A program made the translations under genes and the position numbers. Below the pieces are notes generated by a model. It ran no database searches, was not told the DNA's origin, and was given only the letters and a program-made list of their open reading frames with translations. A stretch of DNA of 64,000 nucleotides from Dallia pectoralis (lineage: Eukaryota > Chordata > Actinopteri > Esociformes > Umbridae): NCBI GenBank assembly GCA_029465975.1, contig CM055745.1:3332204-3396203 (forward strand). Direction: 5' to 3'. Shown here piece after piece: positions 22,891-35,737 of this stretch. The first letter of the stretch is position 1. Every line of letters starts with the position of its first letter.

Positions 22891-23172
22891 CTAACCAGGC
22901 CTGTAAATTGTGGCGACACTAGAGAAGCAACACATCTCCTCTATGTGACCAGGCCTGCGGAGAGAAGACCTCTCGTCATGATAACGTCACCTAGCAAACA
23001 ACTCCAAACGGATTGGTCCTATGTGTTACCATCTCACCTGGTTTAAATTTCCCCTCCTCTCTTGCTCCATTAATGCCCCCAGCTCCGTTCCTCCTCATCT
23101 GAACCGTTGTCCGGCCACGCCCTTGATCTTCTACCCCCCGTCCCCCCCCGCCCCCCCGTCCCTCCATCTCAG
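22263..23172. other. Unique sequence ending in a pyrimidine tract
   Basis: Single-copy DNA with a (CT)n run at about 22857-22887 and a strong C-rich tract at 23129-23170 that forms the acceptor of the candidate terminal exon. Confidence 0.55.
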
Positions 23173-24010
23173 TGGACTATGTTGTCGCAGACACCACCAC
23201 CTGAATATGGACTTTGGCAGGATGAAGAATAACTGCGTAGTCTGAGGTACTGGATACGAGGAAGACATGTAGACATTGCTGTATTATCTTTATTTTCTCG
23301 TCGCCGACGAGCGTATTTGATCTTGTTTCCTAACTGTACTGAGAGAAAAAAGCCTGTGTGTGTGTGTGTGTCTGCAGTGGTCGTGGTTTCGTAGGACAGG
23401 GTGGTAGCCATTAGCCATAAGCGTTCTCAAGTCGGAAGTTTCCCGAGTCGTTTCTGATTCGTTTTGTTTCTATTGCGTTAGATGTCATGGAGTGATAAAA
23501 CACATATCTTTACAGTAACGATGTGAAACTTTGAGAGGAAAAAAGTACACTATATATATATTTTATTTTTTACCATTGTACAAATATATTAATTATCTGA
23601 TGGACTTGGACTGCAGGCTCTTCAACGACCCCCACGGAAACGAGGACACTTTTTGTGGATTTTAGGCACTATTTCTAATGCTATCGATGTGTTTCCTATT
23701 TTTATGTAAAATCTACAGTTTTTTTTAAAATCTGTCAAACATGTCTTTGCAGATTGCCAATGTCTGCGTCATGTGTTTCATGGTCTCATTTCCCCCACCA
23801 CCCCCTCCCCTGGTCACACAGTGACAATGTAAGGCTACTGAAATGGGGGGGGGGGGTCGTCTTTAGTTTGCTCTTATAACACATCCGGCAAGTGTGGGTC
23901 TCTGTGTGTAAGACCCCGTGAGTCACGGTGAAGTGAAGGAAAAGATAACATTTTGAATGAGTTATGTCTGTCTTTTGCACTAATTTAATAAAGCTGTTAT
24001 TGTAATTCCC
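23173..24010 (+). other. cdh13: Candidate CDH13 terminal exon with 3' UTR
   Basis: A C-rich pyrimidine tract ends in CCATCTCAG (23164-23172), a good 3' splice site. Joined in phase 1 to the donor at 4723, it gives a short tail (VDYVVADTTT) and TGA at 23202-23204. An alternative AG at 23190 gives DTTT and the same stop. An AG at 23220 would give only Gly and TGA at 23223-23225, which best suits a GPI signal that should end hydrophobic. The next 800 bp are unique and partly U-rich, with a canonical AATAAA at 23987-23992 and a GU-rich stretch (TGTGTGGTTTGTGTG) about 30 nt later, so this looks like a + strand 3' UTR. Ownership by CDH13 is inferred from strand, phase and position. It could belong to another transcript. 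Confidence 0.45.
23987..23992 (+). terminator. Polyadenylation signal AATAAA
   Basis: The canonical hexamer in TTTAATAAAGCTG is followed at about 24023-24040 by a GU-rich downstream element, giving normal vertebrate cleavage-site geometry. Confidence 0.6.
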
Positions 24011-24254
24011 ATCACTTTGACATGTGTGGTTTGTGTGAGCCAATTGCATCCAGGTCCATGTAGGCCCGTTGACCATCTGGTCGGGACCGCAGAACTGAGA
24101 CGCTCCTTTAGACAGATGGAACCCTCTCACAGCCCAAATACATACAGGCGGGGACACAACGCATAACTGGTTAACAGGTCGTTAGCTCTTGATGAAAGTG
24201 AACGGCTCGTGGAAGCCAGCAGAACATGAGATGTCAAGAGTCTGTGCATGGGGA

Positions 24255-25880
24255 AATGTTTTAATTGGGTGGCGTTGATAATGTTTTAATTGGGTGGTGT
24301 TGATAATGTTTTATTAGGGTGGTGTTGATAATGTTTTAATTGGGTGGTGTTGATAACGTTTTAATAGGGTGGTGTTGATAATGTTTTAATTGGGTGGTGT
24401 TGATAATGTTTCAATAGGGTGGTGTTGATAATGTTTTAATTGGGTGGTGTTGATAACGTTTTAATAGGGTGGTGTTGATAATGTTTTAATTGGGTGGTGT
24501 TGATAATGTTGATAATTTTTTAATTGGGTGGTGTTGATAATGTTTTAATAGGGTGGTGTTGATAACGTTTTAATAGGGTGGTGTTGATAATGTTTTAATT
24601 GGGTGGTGTTGATAACGTTTTAATAGGGTGGTGTTGATAATGTTTTAATTGGGTGGTGTTGATAATGTTTTAATTGGGTGGTGTTTATAATGTTTTAATT
24701 GGGTGGTGTTTATAATGTTTTAATTGGGTGGAGTTGATAATTTTTTAATTGGGTGGTGTTGATAATGCTTTAATAGGGTGGTGTTGATAACGTTTTAATA
24801 GGGTGGTGTTGATAATGTTTTAATTGGGTGGTGTTGATAATGTTGATAATTTTTTAATTGGGTGGTGTTGATAATGTTTTATTAGGGTGGTGTTGATAAT
24901 GTTTTAATAGGGTGGTGTTCATAATGCTTTAATAGGGTGGTGTTGATAATGTTTTAATTGGGTGGTGTTGATAATGTTTTAATTGGTGTTGATAATGCTT
25001 TAATAGGGTGGTGTTGATAATGTTTTAATTGGGTGGTGTTGATAATGTTTTAATTGGGTGGTGTTTATAATGTTTTAATTGGGTGGTGTTTATAATGTTT
25101 TAATTGGGTGGAGTTGATAATTTTTAATTGGGTGGTGTTGATAATGCTTTAATTGGGTGGTGTTGATAATGTTTTAATTGGGTGGTGTTGATAATGCTTT
25201 AATAGGGTGGTGTTGATAACGTTTTAATAGGGTGGTGTTGATAATGTTTTAATTGGGTGGTGTTGATAATGTTGATAATTTTTTAATTGGGTGGTGTTGA
25301 TAATGTTTTATTAGGGTGGTGTTGATAATGTTTTAATAGGGTGGTGTTCATAATGCTTTAATAGGGTGGTGTTGATAATGTTTTAATTGGGTGGTGTTGA
25401 TAATGTTTTAATTGGTGTTGATAATGCTTTAATAGGGTGGTGTTGATAATGTTTTAATTGGGTGGTGTTGATAATGTTTTAATTGGGTGGTGTTTATAAT
25501 GTTTTAATTGGGTGGTGTTTATAATGTTTTAATTGGGTGGAGTTGATAATTTTTTAATTGGGTGGTGTTGATAATGCTTTAATTGGGTGGTGTTGATAAT
25601 GTTTTAATTGGGTGGTGTTGATAATGTTTTAATAGGGTGGTGCTGATAAAGTTTTAATTGGGTGGTGTTGATAATGTTTTAATAGGGTAGTGTTGATAAC
25701 GTTTTAATAGGGTGGTGTTGATAATGTTTTAATTGGGTGGTGTTGATAATGTTTTAATTGGGTGGTGTTGATAATGTTTCAATAGGGTGGTGTTGATAAT
25801 GTTTTAATTGGGTGGTGTTGATAATGTTTTAATTGGGTGGTGTTGATAATGTTTTAATAGGGTGGTGTTGATAATGTTTC
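24255..25880. repeat. 25-bp minisatellite, about 65 copies
   Basis: The unit GTTTTAATTGGGTGG then TGTTGATAAT varies between TTGGG and TAGGG. The diagnostic variant GTGTTCATAATGC recurs 429 bp apart (C at 24920 and 25349), showing a higher-order block duplication. Confidence 0.95.
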
Positions 25881-26682
25881 TTTTCATGGTAATTATAGCC
25901 CTTGTTCTGTTAGTTGAATGGTCAGCATTATTCTACAGCCTTGTGTTAGTCAGTCAGTCAGGCCTACACATAATATACCAGTTTGCCAGAAAGCCAAATG
26001 TATAACTATCCGATCGGCTTTAATTGTGTGACGTCAGAGCTCCATCTCCAACACCTTGTCCGTCCATACCCTGAAGACCTGAAGAAGCAAATACTAGACT
26101 GGGAGGACCGAACAACCATGGCTTCTTAGTGTATATTTGGGCGCGTCAAGTGCCTGTGTTGTCCCTGGTGTGGAGAAGACACCCCTGGGATGTGCTGGGC
26201 TTTGCTGCTCAGAAGGCCAGAGTCAACCTCCAGATGATAGACGTTCAGACAGTGATGGATTCCCGGACCAAACACTGTGTCCACAACCGCTTCGCTTGGC
26301 CGGAGACGAACACATAAGAGCCACTTAATTTCTGGGTGTAAAAACTCAGATCAGCTGCCTCTCTTTCTCCATTTCTCGCTCTCTTTGTCTGTTTTTCACA
26401 CTTTGTCTGGCTTTCACGCTCTGTGTGGAGATGAGACGTGAGGTATTTTTAGAGTTCGGCTTCCGCCCCGGTTGCTGAGGCTGCCGTTGCCGTGGAGGAC
26501 GTGGTGGGATACAGGTATATGTAGGTTTGATGTGACAGGCGGATGCCCTGGGGTCAGACTCCTCCTAAGTCAGGAAGAGGAACAGAGCTGTCAGACACCT
26601 AATTGTTCCCACAGAGCTCCTGATTGGATAGAACGGGGCGAGACAGCCTCCAGGCTGACTCCTGGAATGCAGACAGCTCAAG
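25881..26682. other. Unique sequence, no gene seen
   Basis: Single-copy DNA. A 62-63-residue open frame near 26130-26328 has no recognised family. Confidence 0.45.
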
Positions 26683-26705
26683 CGTGTGTGTGTGTGTGTG
26701 TGTGT

Positions 26706-26778
<73 letters not shown>

Positions 26779-26816
26779 TGTGTGTGTGTGTGTGTGTCTG
26801 TGTGTGTGTGTGTGTG
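26683..26816. repeat. (GT)n microsatellite
   Basis: About 134 bp of almost pure TG with four TCTG interruptions. Confidence 0.98.
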
Positions 26817-27640
26817 ACCATTTGCCCCATGTTTTTCGGACTGTTGATTCCATGACAACCGATGTAACTTGCACCTTGTCTGCCCTTTATGTGTCACCTC
26901 GGTGTCACTGTTAAGAAACGGAAGAAACCTTTCACGTTGTTGTATGTTATTTTCAATGAACAAGCTCTTTTGTCAATGCTTAACTTGTATTAATTGAATT
27001 ATACAGTCCCTATAGTGACTCGTTGACTACTAGGATTGCTAAAAAGCGGAATCAAAAACGTGCTCCTTTTTCTGTAAAGCAACGCTGGTGGCTAGATCAC
27101 ATACGCGCAGTCAATCATGTCCCAAACATGTTTATTTAAAACCAGGCTTCACCAATGGCAAATTGCTGGCTTCATCCCGAGAGCACTGGGCAAGGGTGTC
27201 ATCTTACTTAAGCTAACTCTTAGATAGTAAGTGATGCAAATTACTTTCCCGTTACTGTGAAGTGACATTGTATTTGAATTTCATTTTATTTAGGTCGTCT
27301 CTTTAACCAGCTTTTGCACCGGACACAAGGTTTGAACGGTTAAACCTGTCTTCGTCCATACCCTTTATAAACAACTGTGATGTTTTGTACAAGTCAACTG
27401 ATAAGATGCAACAAATGCAACAAAAAAATTGAAAAAATGCAGCACTGTGAATAGTTTCTAGATGCACGTTATGTCATATTCTCATTTTAAAGGCACCTTT
27501 AAGGCTATTATTTACATCCAACAATTGAGATCAGAATGTGTATTTATCTATAAAATTGCTTCCTTTTTGTGCTGTTATTCATGTTTCATTTTCACAACAG
27601 TCTGAACACAGATACAGATTGGATATGACTATAGTCAATT
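26817..27640. other. Unique AT-rich sequence, no gene seen
   Basis: Nothing recognisable beyond single-copy AT-rich DNA. Confidence 0.5.
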
Positions 27641-28078
27641 GTTGTCCAGTGATGCCCTGTGTTGTCCTGTGTTGTCCAGTGTTGTCCTGTGTCATCCTGT
27701 GTTGTCCTGTGTTGTCCAGTATTCACCTGTGTTCTCCTGTGATGCCCTGTGTTGTCCTGTGTTCTCCGGTGTTGTCCTGTGTTCTCCTGTGTTCTCCTGT
27801 GCTGTCCTGTGTTCTCCTGTGTTGTCCAGTATTCACCTGTGTTCTCCTGTGATGCCCTGTGTTGTCCTGTGTCATCCTGTGTTGTCCTGTGTTGTCCAGT
27901 ATTCAGATGTGTTCTCCTGTGATGCCCTGTGTTGTCCTGTGTTCTCCTGTGATGCCCTGTGTTGTCCTGTGTTGTCCTGTGTAGTCCTGTGCTGTCCTGT
28001 GTTCTCCTGTGTTGACCAGTATTCACCTGTGTTCTCCTGATGCCCTGTGTTTTCCTGTGTTTTCCTGTGCTGTGGCCT
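27641..28078. repeat. 10-bp minisatellite, about 43 copies
   Basis: The unit TCCTGTGTTG varies as TCCAGTGTTG, TCCTGTGATGCC and TCACCTGTGTTC. The variants recur in blocks (for example CCAGTATTCACCTGTGTTC several times), so there is higher-order structure. Open frames on both strands are repeat products. Confidence 0.93.
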
Positions 28079-28266
28079 GAGCACAATGTAAAGTGCCCTC
28101 CTCTACCACTACTAACTCCTGAATTACTGAACCCAACGGGGTCACCAGGGCGATCTCATTATGAAGGTGTTTGAGGAGAGAGGGCTGCATCAGAGCTCCA
28201 ATCAAGCAGCCAACACCAGGAGACCGGCAAGTAGACCTCCAACGCAATTACCACTTTATCAGCAAT

Positions 28267-28610
28267 GTAACACACACGCACACACACACACACACCTGCA
28301 CACACACACACACCTGCACACACACACACACCTGCACACACACACACACACACACCTGCACACACACACACACCTGCACACACACACACACACACACACA
28401 CCTGCACACACACACACACACACCTGCACACACACACACCTGCACACACACACCTGCACACACACACACACACCTGCACACACACACACACCTGCACACA
28501 CACACACACACACCTGCACACACACACACACACCTGCACACACACACACCTGCACACACACACACACACACACACCTGCACACACACACACACACACACC
28601 TGCACACACA
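28267..28610. repeat. (CA)n microsatellite with 16 CACCTG insertions
   Basis: CA dinucleotides are interrupted sixteen times by CACCTGCACA. CACCTG is the E-box core bound by ZEB/Snail-type factors. Spacing varies from about 14 to 28 bp. Confidence 0.95.
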
Positions 28611-28904
28611 GAGACAGGCATAATGATTGTTTCACCCCTCTCATTCACTATCTCACCTTCTCACTCTCTTTCTGACCCTCTCTCGGCAAACTCTCTCACT
28701 ATCAAACGCTCACTCATTTTACCAACTTTAATTGATCCAACAAATTGAATTGACATGTTTCTAAAGGTCTCTAAGTAAAAGTGTGCAGATAAGGGTATCT
28801 AGCTACTCCACGAGTGAGGTTGGACTCAAGCACTATGGAGTAGCTCACACATGGACTCATACATTCACTAACGCATACAGTCTCACATGGACTCATAGAT
28901 ACAC

Positions 28905-29488
28905 TCACACACCGTAAATGTAATCCATACTCATAACACCGACCGTAAATGTAATCCATACTCATAACACCGACCGTAAATGTAATCCATACTCATAACA
29001 CACACCGTAAATGTAATCCATACTCATAACACACACCGTAAATGTAATCCATACTCATAACACACACCGTAAATGTAATCCATACTCATAACACACACCG
29101 TAAATGTAATCCATACTCATAACACACACCGTAAATGTAATCCATACTCATAACACACACCGTAAATGTAATCCATACTCATAACACACACTGTAAATGT
29201 AATCCATACTCATAACACCAACCGTAAATGTAATCCATACTCATAACACCGACCGTAAATGTAATCCATACTCATAACACACACCGTAAATGTAATCCAT
29301 ACTCATAACACCGACCGTAAATGTAATCCATACTCATAACACCGACCGTAAATGTAATCCATACTCATAACACACACCGTAAATGTAATCCATACTCATA
29401 ACACCGACCGTAAATGTAATCCATACTCATAACACACACCATAAATGTAATCCAAACTCATAACATCGACCGTAAATGTAATCCATAC
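28905..29488. repeat. 31-bp minisatellite, about 19 copies
   Basis: The unit CCGTAAATGTAATCCATACT then CATAACACACA has the alternative CACCGA ending in several copies. Confidence 0.95.
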
Positions 29489-29795
29489 TTTATTCACTTT
29501 ATCCACTAGTTGGTCTCTCTCCCATCTCTCTCTCTCTCTCTCTCTGTCACACACAAACTCACTGTATCTCTCTCTTTATCCACTAGTTGGTCTCTCTCCC
29601 ATCTCTCTCTCTCTCTCTGTCACACACAAACTCACTGTATCTCTCTCTTTATCCACTAGTTGGTCTCTCTGCCCATCTGTCTGTCTCTCTCTCTCTGTCA
29701 CACACAAACTCACTGTATCTCTCTCTTTATCCACTAGTTGGTCTCTCTGCCCATCTGTCTGTCTCTCTCTCTCCCTGTCTATCTATCTTACACAA
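29489..29795. repeat. About 75-bp CT-rich tandem repeat, 4 copies
   Basis: TTTATCCACTAGTTGGTCTC followed by (TC)n and GTCACACACAAACTCACTG occurs four times, with spacing of 73-79 bp caused by (TC)n length differences. Confidence 0.9.
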
Positions 29796-29811
29796 ACTTT
29801 CTCTCTTAATC

Positions 29812-29930
29812 CAATGAATTCAATCGGTGCTTTATTGGCATGAATGGATGGCTGCCACCAATACCGAAGCAAACATATTTATGCACAAATTATAATAATA
29901 ATAATAAAGTCTGAAAAATATAACGAAACA
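29812..29930. mobile_element. Dispersed repeat fragment, family not identified
   Basis: AATTCAATCGGTGCTTTATTGGCATGAATG followed by an (ATA)n tail resembles a widespread fish interspersed repeat. The length and class are uncertain. Confidence 0.35.
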
Positions 29931-30129
29931 ACCAATATGAATATTGCACCCAGCAATTAAGTCATGTGATTCCAAATGAGGCCATCAAAGGTCTATTCTC
30001 TCTCTTCTATAATGACAGTATTTACAGCTTCGGAGAAAGAATTGTTATTCATTTTCAACTTCTCCTGACTCATAAAGTTTTCAAAGTTCTCAGAAAGAAA
30101 AGAAAGTTGCTGTCTCTTTCACTTTCACA

Positions 30130-30169
30130 TACATACACACACACACACACACACACGCACACACGCACG

Positions 30170-30230
<61 letters not shown>
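30130..30230. repeat. (CA)n microsatellite
   Basis: About 100 bp of CA with a few CG interruptions (GCACGCACGCAC). Confidence 0.97.
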
Positions 30231-30232
<2 letters not shown>

Positions 30233-30631
30233 TCTCTGCTGGTCTTTCCATATTTCTGACAGCTGAATGGTGTAAGGTTACAAATTACACATCAACGCCA
30301 TTGTTTCTCATCTCACCCACGTAAGGAAACAATATTTCCTCAGCCTGCTCTGTGTAAACACCATTAAATCCACTTAAACTAGGCATCTTCCACTGTACTC
30401 ACCACGTTCACTCAGGTAGAGCTAGAGCTGTGTGATAATGGGCCATGCCTTCATCTCCATGCCTGGAAATGTGTCTGTGAAATAGATGTGGTTTTCTTTT
30501 CCAACTTTTCTGAAGCCACTATGAGCCGGTGTTACGTCTGTGCCCGAACCAGGAAGTGTGTTTCATGGACTTGGGAAGGGAAAAAAGCAGAAGCATTTTA
30601 ACAACATTTAACGTGTGTCAGGTTCACAAAT

Positions 30632-33600
30632 GCATCATCCATTTGAATTCACTGTGTAGTATTGTGAGAAGCGTCATCCATTTGAATTCACTGTGTAGTA
30701 TTGTGAGAAGCGTCATCCATTTGAATTCACTGTGTAGTATTGTGAGAAGCGTCATCCATTTGAATTCACTGTGTAGTATTGTGAGAAGCATCATCCATTT
30801 GAATTCACTGTGTAGTATTGTGAGAAGCGTCATCCATTTGAATTCACTGTGTAGTATTGTGAGAAGCGTCATCCATTTGAATTCACTGTGTAGTATTGTG
30901 AGAAGCGTCATCCATTTGAATTCACTGTGTAGTATTGTGAGAAGCGTCATCCATTTGCGTCATCCATTTGAATTCACTGTGTAGTATTGTGAGAAGCATC
31001 ATCCATTTGAATTCATCCATTTGAATTCACTGTGTAGTATTGTGAGAAGCGTCATCCATTTGAATTCACTGTGTAGTATTGTGAGAAGCGTCATCCATTT
31101 GAATTCACTGTGTAGTATTGTGAGAAGCGTCATCCATTTGAATTCACTGTGTAGTATTGTGAGAAGCATCATCCATTTGAATTCACTGTGTAGTATTGTG
31201 AGAAGCATCATCCATTTGAATTCACTGTGTAGTATTGTGAGAAGCATCATCCATTTGAATTCACTGTGTAGTATTGTGAGAAGCGTCATCCATTTGAATT
31301 CACTGTGTAGTATTGTGAGAAGCGTCATCCATTTGAATTCACTGTGTAGTATTGTGAGAAGCGTCATCCATTTGAATTCACTGTGTAGTATTGTGAGAAG
31401 CATCATCCATTTGAATTCACTGTGTAGTATTGTGAGAAGCGTCATCCATTTGAATTCACTTGAGTATTCATCCATTTGAATTCACTGTGTAGTATTGTGA
31501 GAAGCGTCATCCATTTGAATTCACTGTCATCCATTTGTAGTATTGTGAGAAGCGTCATCCATTTGAATTCACTGTGTAGTATTGTGAGAAGCGTCATCCA
31601 TTTGAATTCACTGTGTAGTATTGTGAGCGTCATCCATTTGAATTCACGTCATCCATTTGAATTCACTGTGTAGTATTGTGAGAAGCATCATCCATTTGAA
31701 TTCACTGTGTAGTATTGTGAGAAGCATCATCCATTTGAATTCACTGTGTAGTATTGTGAGAAGCGTCATCCATTTGAATTCACTGTGTAGTATTGTGAGA
31801 AGCGTCATCCATTTGAATTCACTGTATTGTGAGAAGCATCATCCATTTGAATTGTGAGAAGCGTCATCCATTTGAATTCACTGTGTAGTATTGTGAGAAG
31901 CATCATCCATTTGAATTCACTGTGTAGTATTGTGAGAAGCGTCATCCATTTGAATTCACTGTGTAGTATTGTGAGAAGCATCATCCATTTGAATTCACTG
32001 TGTAGTATTGTGAGAAGCATCATCCATTTGAATTCACTGTGTAGTATTGTGAGAAGCATCATCCATTTGAATTCACTGTGTAGTATTGTGAGAAGCATCA
32101 TCCATTTGAATTCACTGTGTAGTATTGTGAGAAGCGTCATCCATTTGAATTCACTGTGTAGTATTGTGAGAAGCGTCATCCATTTGAATTCACTGTGTAG
32201 TATTGTGAGAAGCGTCATCCATTTGAGAAGCATCATCCATTTGAATTCACTGTGTAGTATTGTGAGAAGCGTCATCCATTTGAATTCACTGTGTAGTATT
32301 GTGAGAAGCGTCATCCATTTGAATTCACTGTGTAGTATTGTGAGAAGCGTCATCCATTTGAATTCACTAAGTAGTATTGTGAGAAGCGTCATCCATTTGA
32401 ATTCACTGTGTAGTATTGTGAGAAGCATCATCCATTTGAATTCACTGTGTAGTATTGTGAGAAGCGTCATCCATTTGAATTCACTGTGTAGTATTGTGAG
32501 AAGCGTCATCCATTTGAATTCACTGTGTAGTATTGTGAGAAGCATCATCCATTTGAATTCACTGTGTAGTATTGTGAGAAGCGTCATCCATTTGAATTCA
32601 CTGTGTAGTATTGTGAGAAGCATCATCCATTTGAATTCACTGTGTAGTATTGTGAGAAGCGTCATCCATTTGAATTCACTGTGTAGTATTGTGAGAAGCA
32701 TCATCCATTTGAATTCACTGTGTAGTATTGTGAGAAGCGTCATCCATTTGAATTCACTGTGTAGTATTGTCATCCATTTGAATTCACTGTGTAGTATTGT
32801 GAAGCGTCATCCATTTGAATTCACATTTGAGAAGCGTCATCCATTTGAATTCACTGTGTAGTATTGTGAGAAGCGTCATCCATTTGAATTCACTGTGTAG
32901 TATTGTGAGAAGCGTCATCCATTTGAATTCACTGTGTAGTATTGTGAGAAGCATCATCCATTTGAATTCACTGTGTAGTATTGTGAGAAGCGTCATCCAT
33001 TTGAATTCACTGTATTGTAGTGAGAATCCATTTGAATTCACTGTGTAGTATTGTGAGAAGCATCATCCATTTGAATTCACTGTGTAGTATTGTGAGAAGC
33101 ATCATCCATTTGAATTCACTGCATCATCCATTTGTAGTATTGTGAGAAGCATCATCCATTTGAATTCACTGTGTAGTATTGTGAGAAGCGTCATCCATTT
33201 GAATTCACTGTGTAGTATTGTGAGAAGCGTCATCCATTTGAATTCATCCATTTGAATTCACTGTGTAGTATTGTGAGAAGCGTCATCCATTTGAATTCAC
33301 TGTGTAGTATTGTGAGAAGCATCATCCATTTAAATTCACTGTGTAGTATTGTGAGAAGAGTCATCCATTTGAATTCACTGTGTAGTATTGTGAGAAGCGT
33401 CATCCATTTGAATTCACTGTGTAGTATTGTGAGAAGCGTCATCCATTTGAATTCACTGTGTAGTATTGTGAGAAGAGTCATCCATTTGAATTCACTGTGT
33501 AGTATTGTGAGAAGCATCATCCATTTGAATTCACTGTGTAGTATTGTGAGAAGCATCATCCATTTGAATTCACTGTGTAGTATTGTGAGAAGCATCATCC

Positions 33601-34385
33601 ATTTGAATTCACTGTGTAGTATTGTGAGAAGCATCATCCATTTGAATTCACTGTGTAGTATTGTGAGAAGCATCATCCATTTGAATTCACTGTGTAGTAT
33701 TGTGAGAAGAGTCATCCATTTGAGTATTCATCCATTTGAAAGTAGTATTGTGAGAAGCGTCATCCATTTGAATTCACTGTGTAGTATTGTGAGAAGCGTC
33801 ATCCATTTGAATTCACTGTGTAGTATTGTGAGAAGCGTCATCCATTTGAATTCACTGTGTAGTATTGTGAGAAGCATCATCCATTTGAATTCACTGTGTA
33901 GTATTGTGAGAAGCGTCATCCATTTGAATTCACTGTGTAGTATTGTGAGAAGCATCATCCATTTGAATTCACTGTGTAGTATTGTGAGAAGCGTCATCCA
34001 TTTGAATTCACTGTGTAGTATTGTGAGAAGCATCATCCATTTGAATTCACTGTGTAGTATTGTGAGAAGCGTCATCCATTTGAATTCACTGTGTAGTATT
34101 GTGAGAAGCATCATCCATTTGAATTCACTGTGTAGTATTGTGAGAAGCATCATCCATTTGAATTCACTGTGTAGTATTGTGAGAAGCATCATCCATTTGA
34201 ATTCACTGTGTAGTATTGTGAGAAGAGTCATCCATTTGAATTCACTGTGTAGTATTGTGAGAAGGGTCATCCATTTGAATTCACTGTGTAGTATTGTGAG
34301 AAGCATCATCCATTTGAATTCACTGTGTAGTATTGTGAGAAGCATCATCCATTTGAATTCACTGTGTAGTATTGTGAGAAGCATC
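30632..34385. repeat. 39-bp minisatellite, about 96 copies, 3.75 kb
   Basis: The unit is CATCCATTTGAATTCACTGT then GTAGTATTGTGAGAAGC(G/A)T. Each full copy carries an EcoRI site (GAATTC). Variation is mainly GCGTC/GCATC/GAGTC. Around ten internal units are shortened or spliced together, for example near 30955, 31014, 31460, 31525, 31632, 31830, 32225, 32770, 33015, 33120 and 33720. Since 39 = 3 x 13, both strands show long 13-residue-repeat frames up to 393 codons. These are not genes. Confidence 0.97.
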
Positions 34386-35737
34386 AAACTGAACAATGAA
34401 ATTCTTGTGACATGGCAAGCAACATCTACGTAGTTTGAAAAAACAGAATAACAACAGAATATACAGAATATACATAGCTAAAAGATATACTATACCAGTA
34501 GTGAATATACATGGCTACAAAATATACATAATGAAGTGAGAATATGGACAGTATGCAGACCGTAAATACTTAAATACTGCAATAAAAGTGATCTAGTGCC
34601 AGTAGTGGATACCAGTAGTGAATATACATAATATACTAGATACAAGATATACATAATGAAGTGAATATAGCCAGTATGCAGACCTTAAATACTTAAATAC
34701 TGCAAACTATACCAGTAGTGAATATACAGAATGTAAAGTATTGTCAGAAGCATTATTCATATTCATTAGCCTCTTATATTTTTTCCTGAAGCATTATTTG
34801 GCCTTGGTAGGTCCATATTGGTTGGGCTAGTCATTCATAAATGTTAACCGCGAGTCAGAACGATATAGACAGAAACACCCATAACTCAATTTTTAGAGAA
34901 AAGATGGAAATTGATATCAACAGATCTAGTCTCTGTGGTTAAAATGAACAACAAATATGTGGGCCAAACGTTCAAATGCATAATTAAAAAAGGCACTAGA
35001 CTAAATTTCCTTTAGATTTTTGTCCCAAAGCAATGGAAGGAATGTTTGCCTAAATCTCATGCAGAGACAGGTTGTCATTCTGCTTAAGTGTTCAGCATGT
35101 GTCCAGATTGGAACTGTCTTCAAGCCCTTTAGTAGGATGGTAGGGGAATTAACAGAGCAGAACGGTCGGGCGAGAGGTCCTGGATCTACCCAGCAGCAAA
35201 AGGTTGACAAGCGGTCACAACTTTCAAACTGTCTGGTTATAATATTGTCTCCTTGAACCAGTAACATCGATCCGGTCTGCCTGTAACCCCCAGCAGCAGG
35301 ACTTACATAGCTCCTGAACACCGGGACTTCTCTATACAGCTAACGGCTCAGTTCAAGAGACGCTAAAGTCAGCGACGCAATTCCCGTTGTGCCATGTCAA
35401 CCTGTTACGACTGTGCCTGAAGCCTCAGATTGAAATCTTCTGCTGCAAATGTCATTTTCCCCGGATATCCATCGGAGAATTCCTCTGTTGGAGGCATTTA
35501 GGTTTGAGGATCTTAATGGGTTTGTACTCTGGACGTAAGTCAAGGACTGCAATGGTTATATACAGGGTCACTTTTCATATGTCACGCAACAATAATTCCT
35601 AGCTCTCAACAAACACACTGTACTTGAGCGCATACAAAGTCAATGATTACATTAAATTGTGGTGGTTTATTCATGGTTTATTGACAGACTAGTTGAATAG
35701 GGGAGGATGTCGGTAGTAGTTCAAAATCTGTGGCGTC
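34386..35737. other. Unique AT-rich sequence with a degenerate ~100-117-bp repeat
   Basis: 34490-34735 holds three imperfect copies sharing ACCAGTAGTGAATATAC (from about 34494, 34611 and 34711) and AGTATGCAGACC. The remainder is single-copy with no supported gene. Confidence 0.55.

Noticed and set aside
30632..34385. CRISPR-like regularly repeated sequence
   Set aside because: The repeats are contiguous without unique spacers, and the DNA is vertebrate.
30529..34433. Long 13-residue-repeat frames on both strands (up to 393 codons)
   Set aside because: The 39-bp unit is a multiple of three and stop-free in these frames. There is no start, splice or family context.
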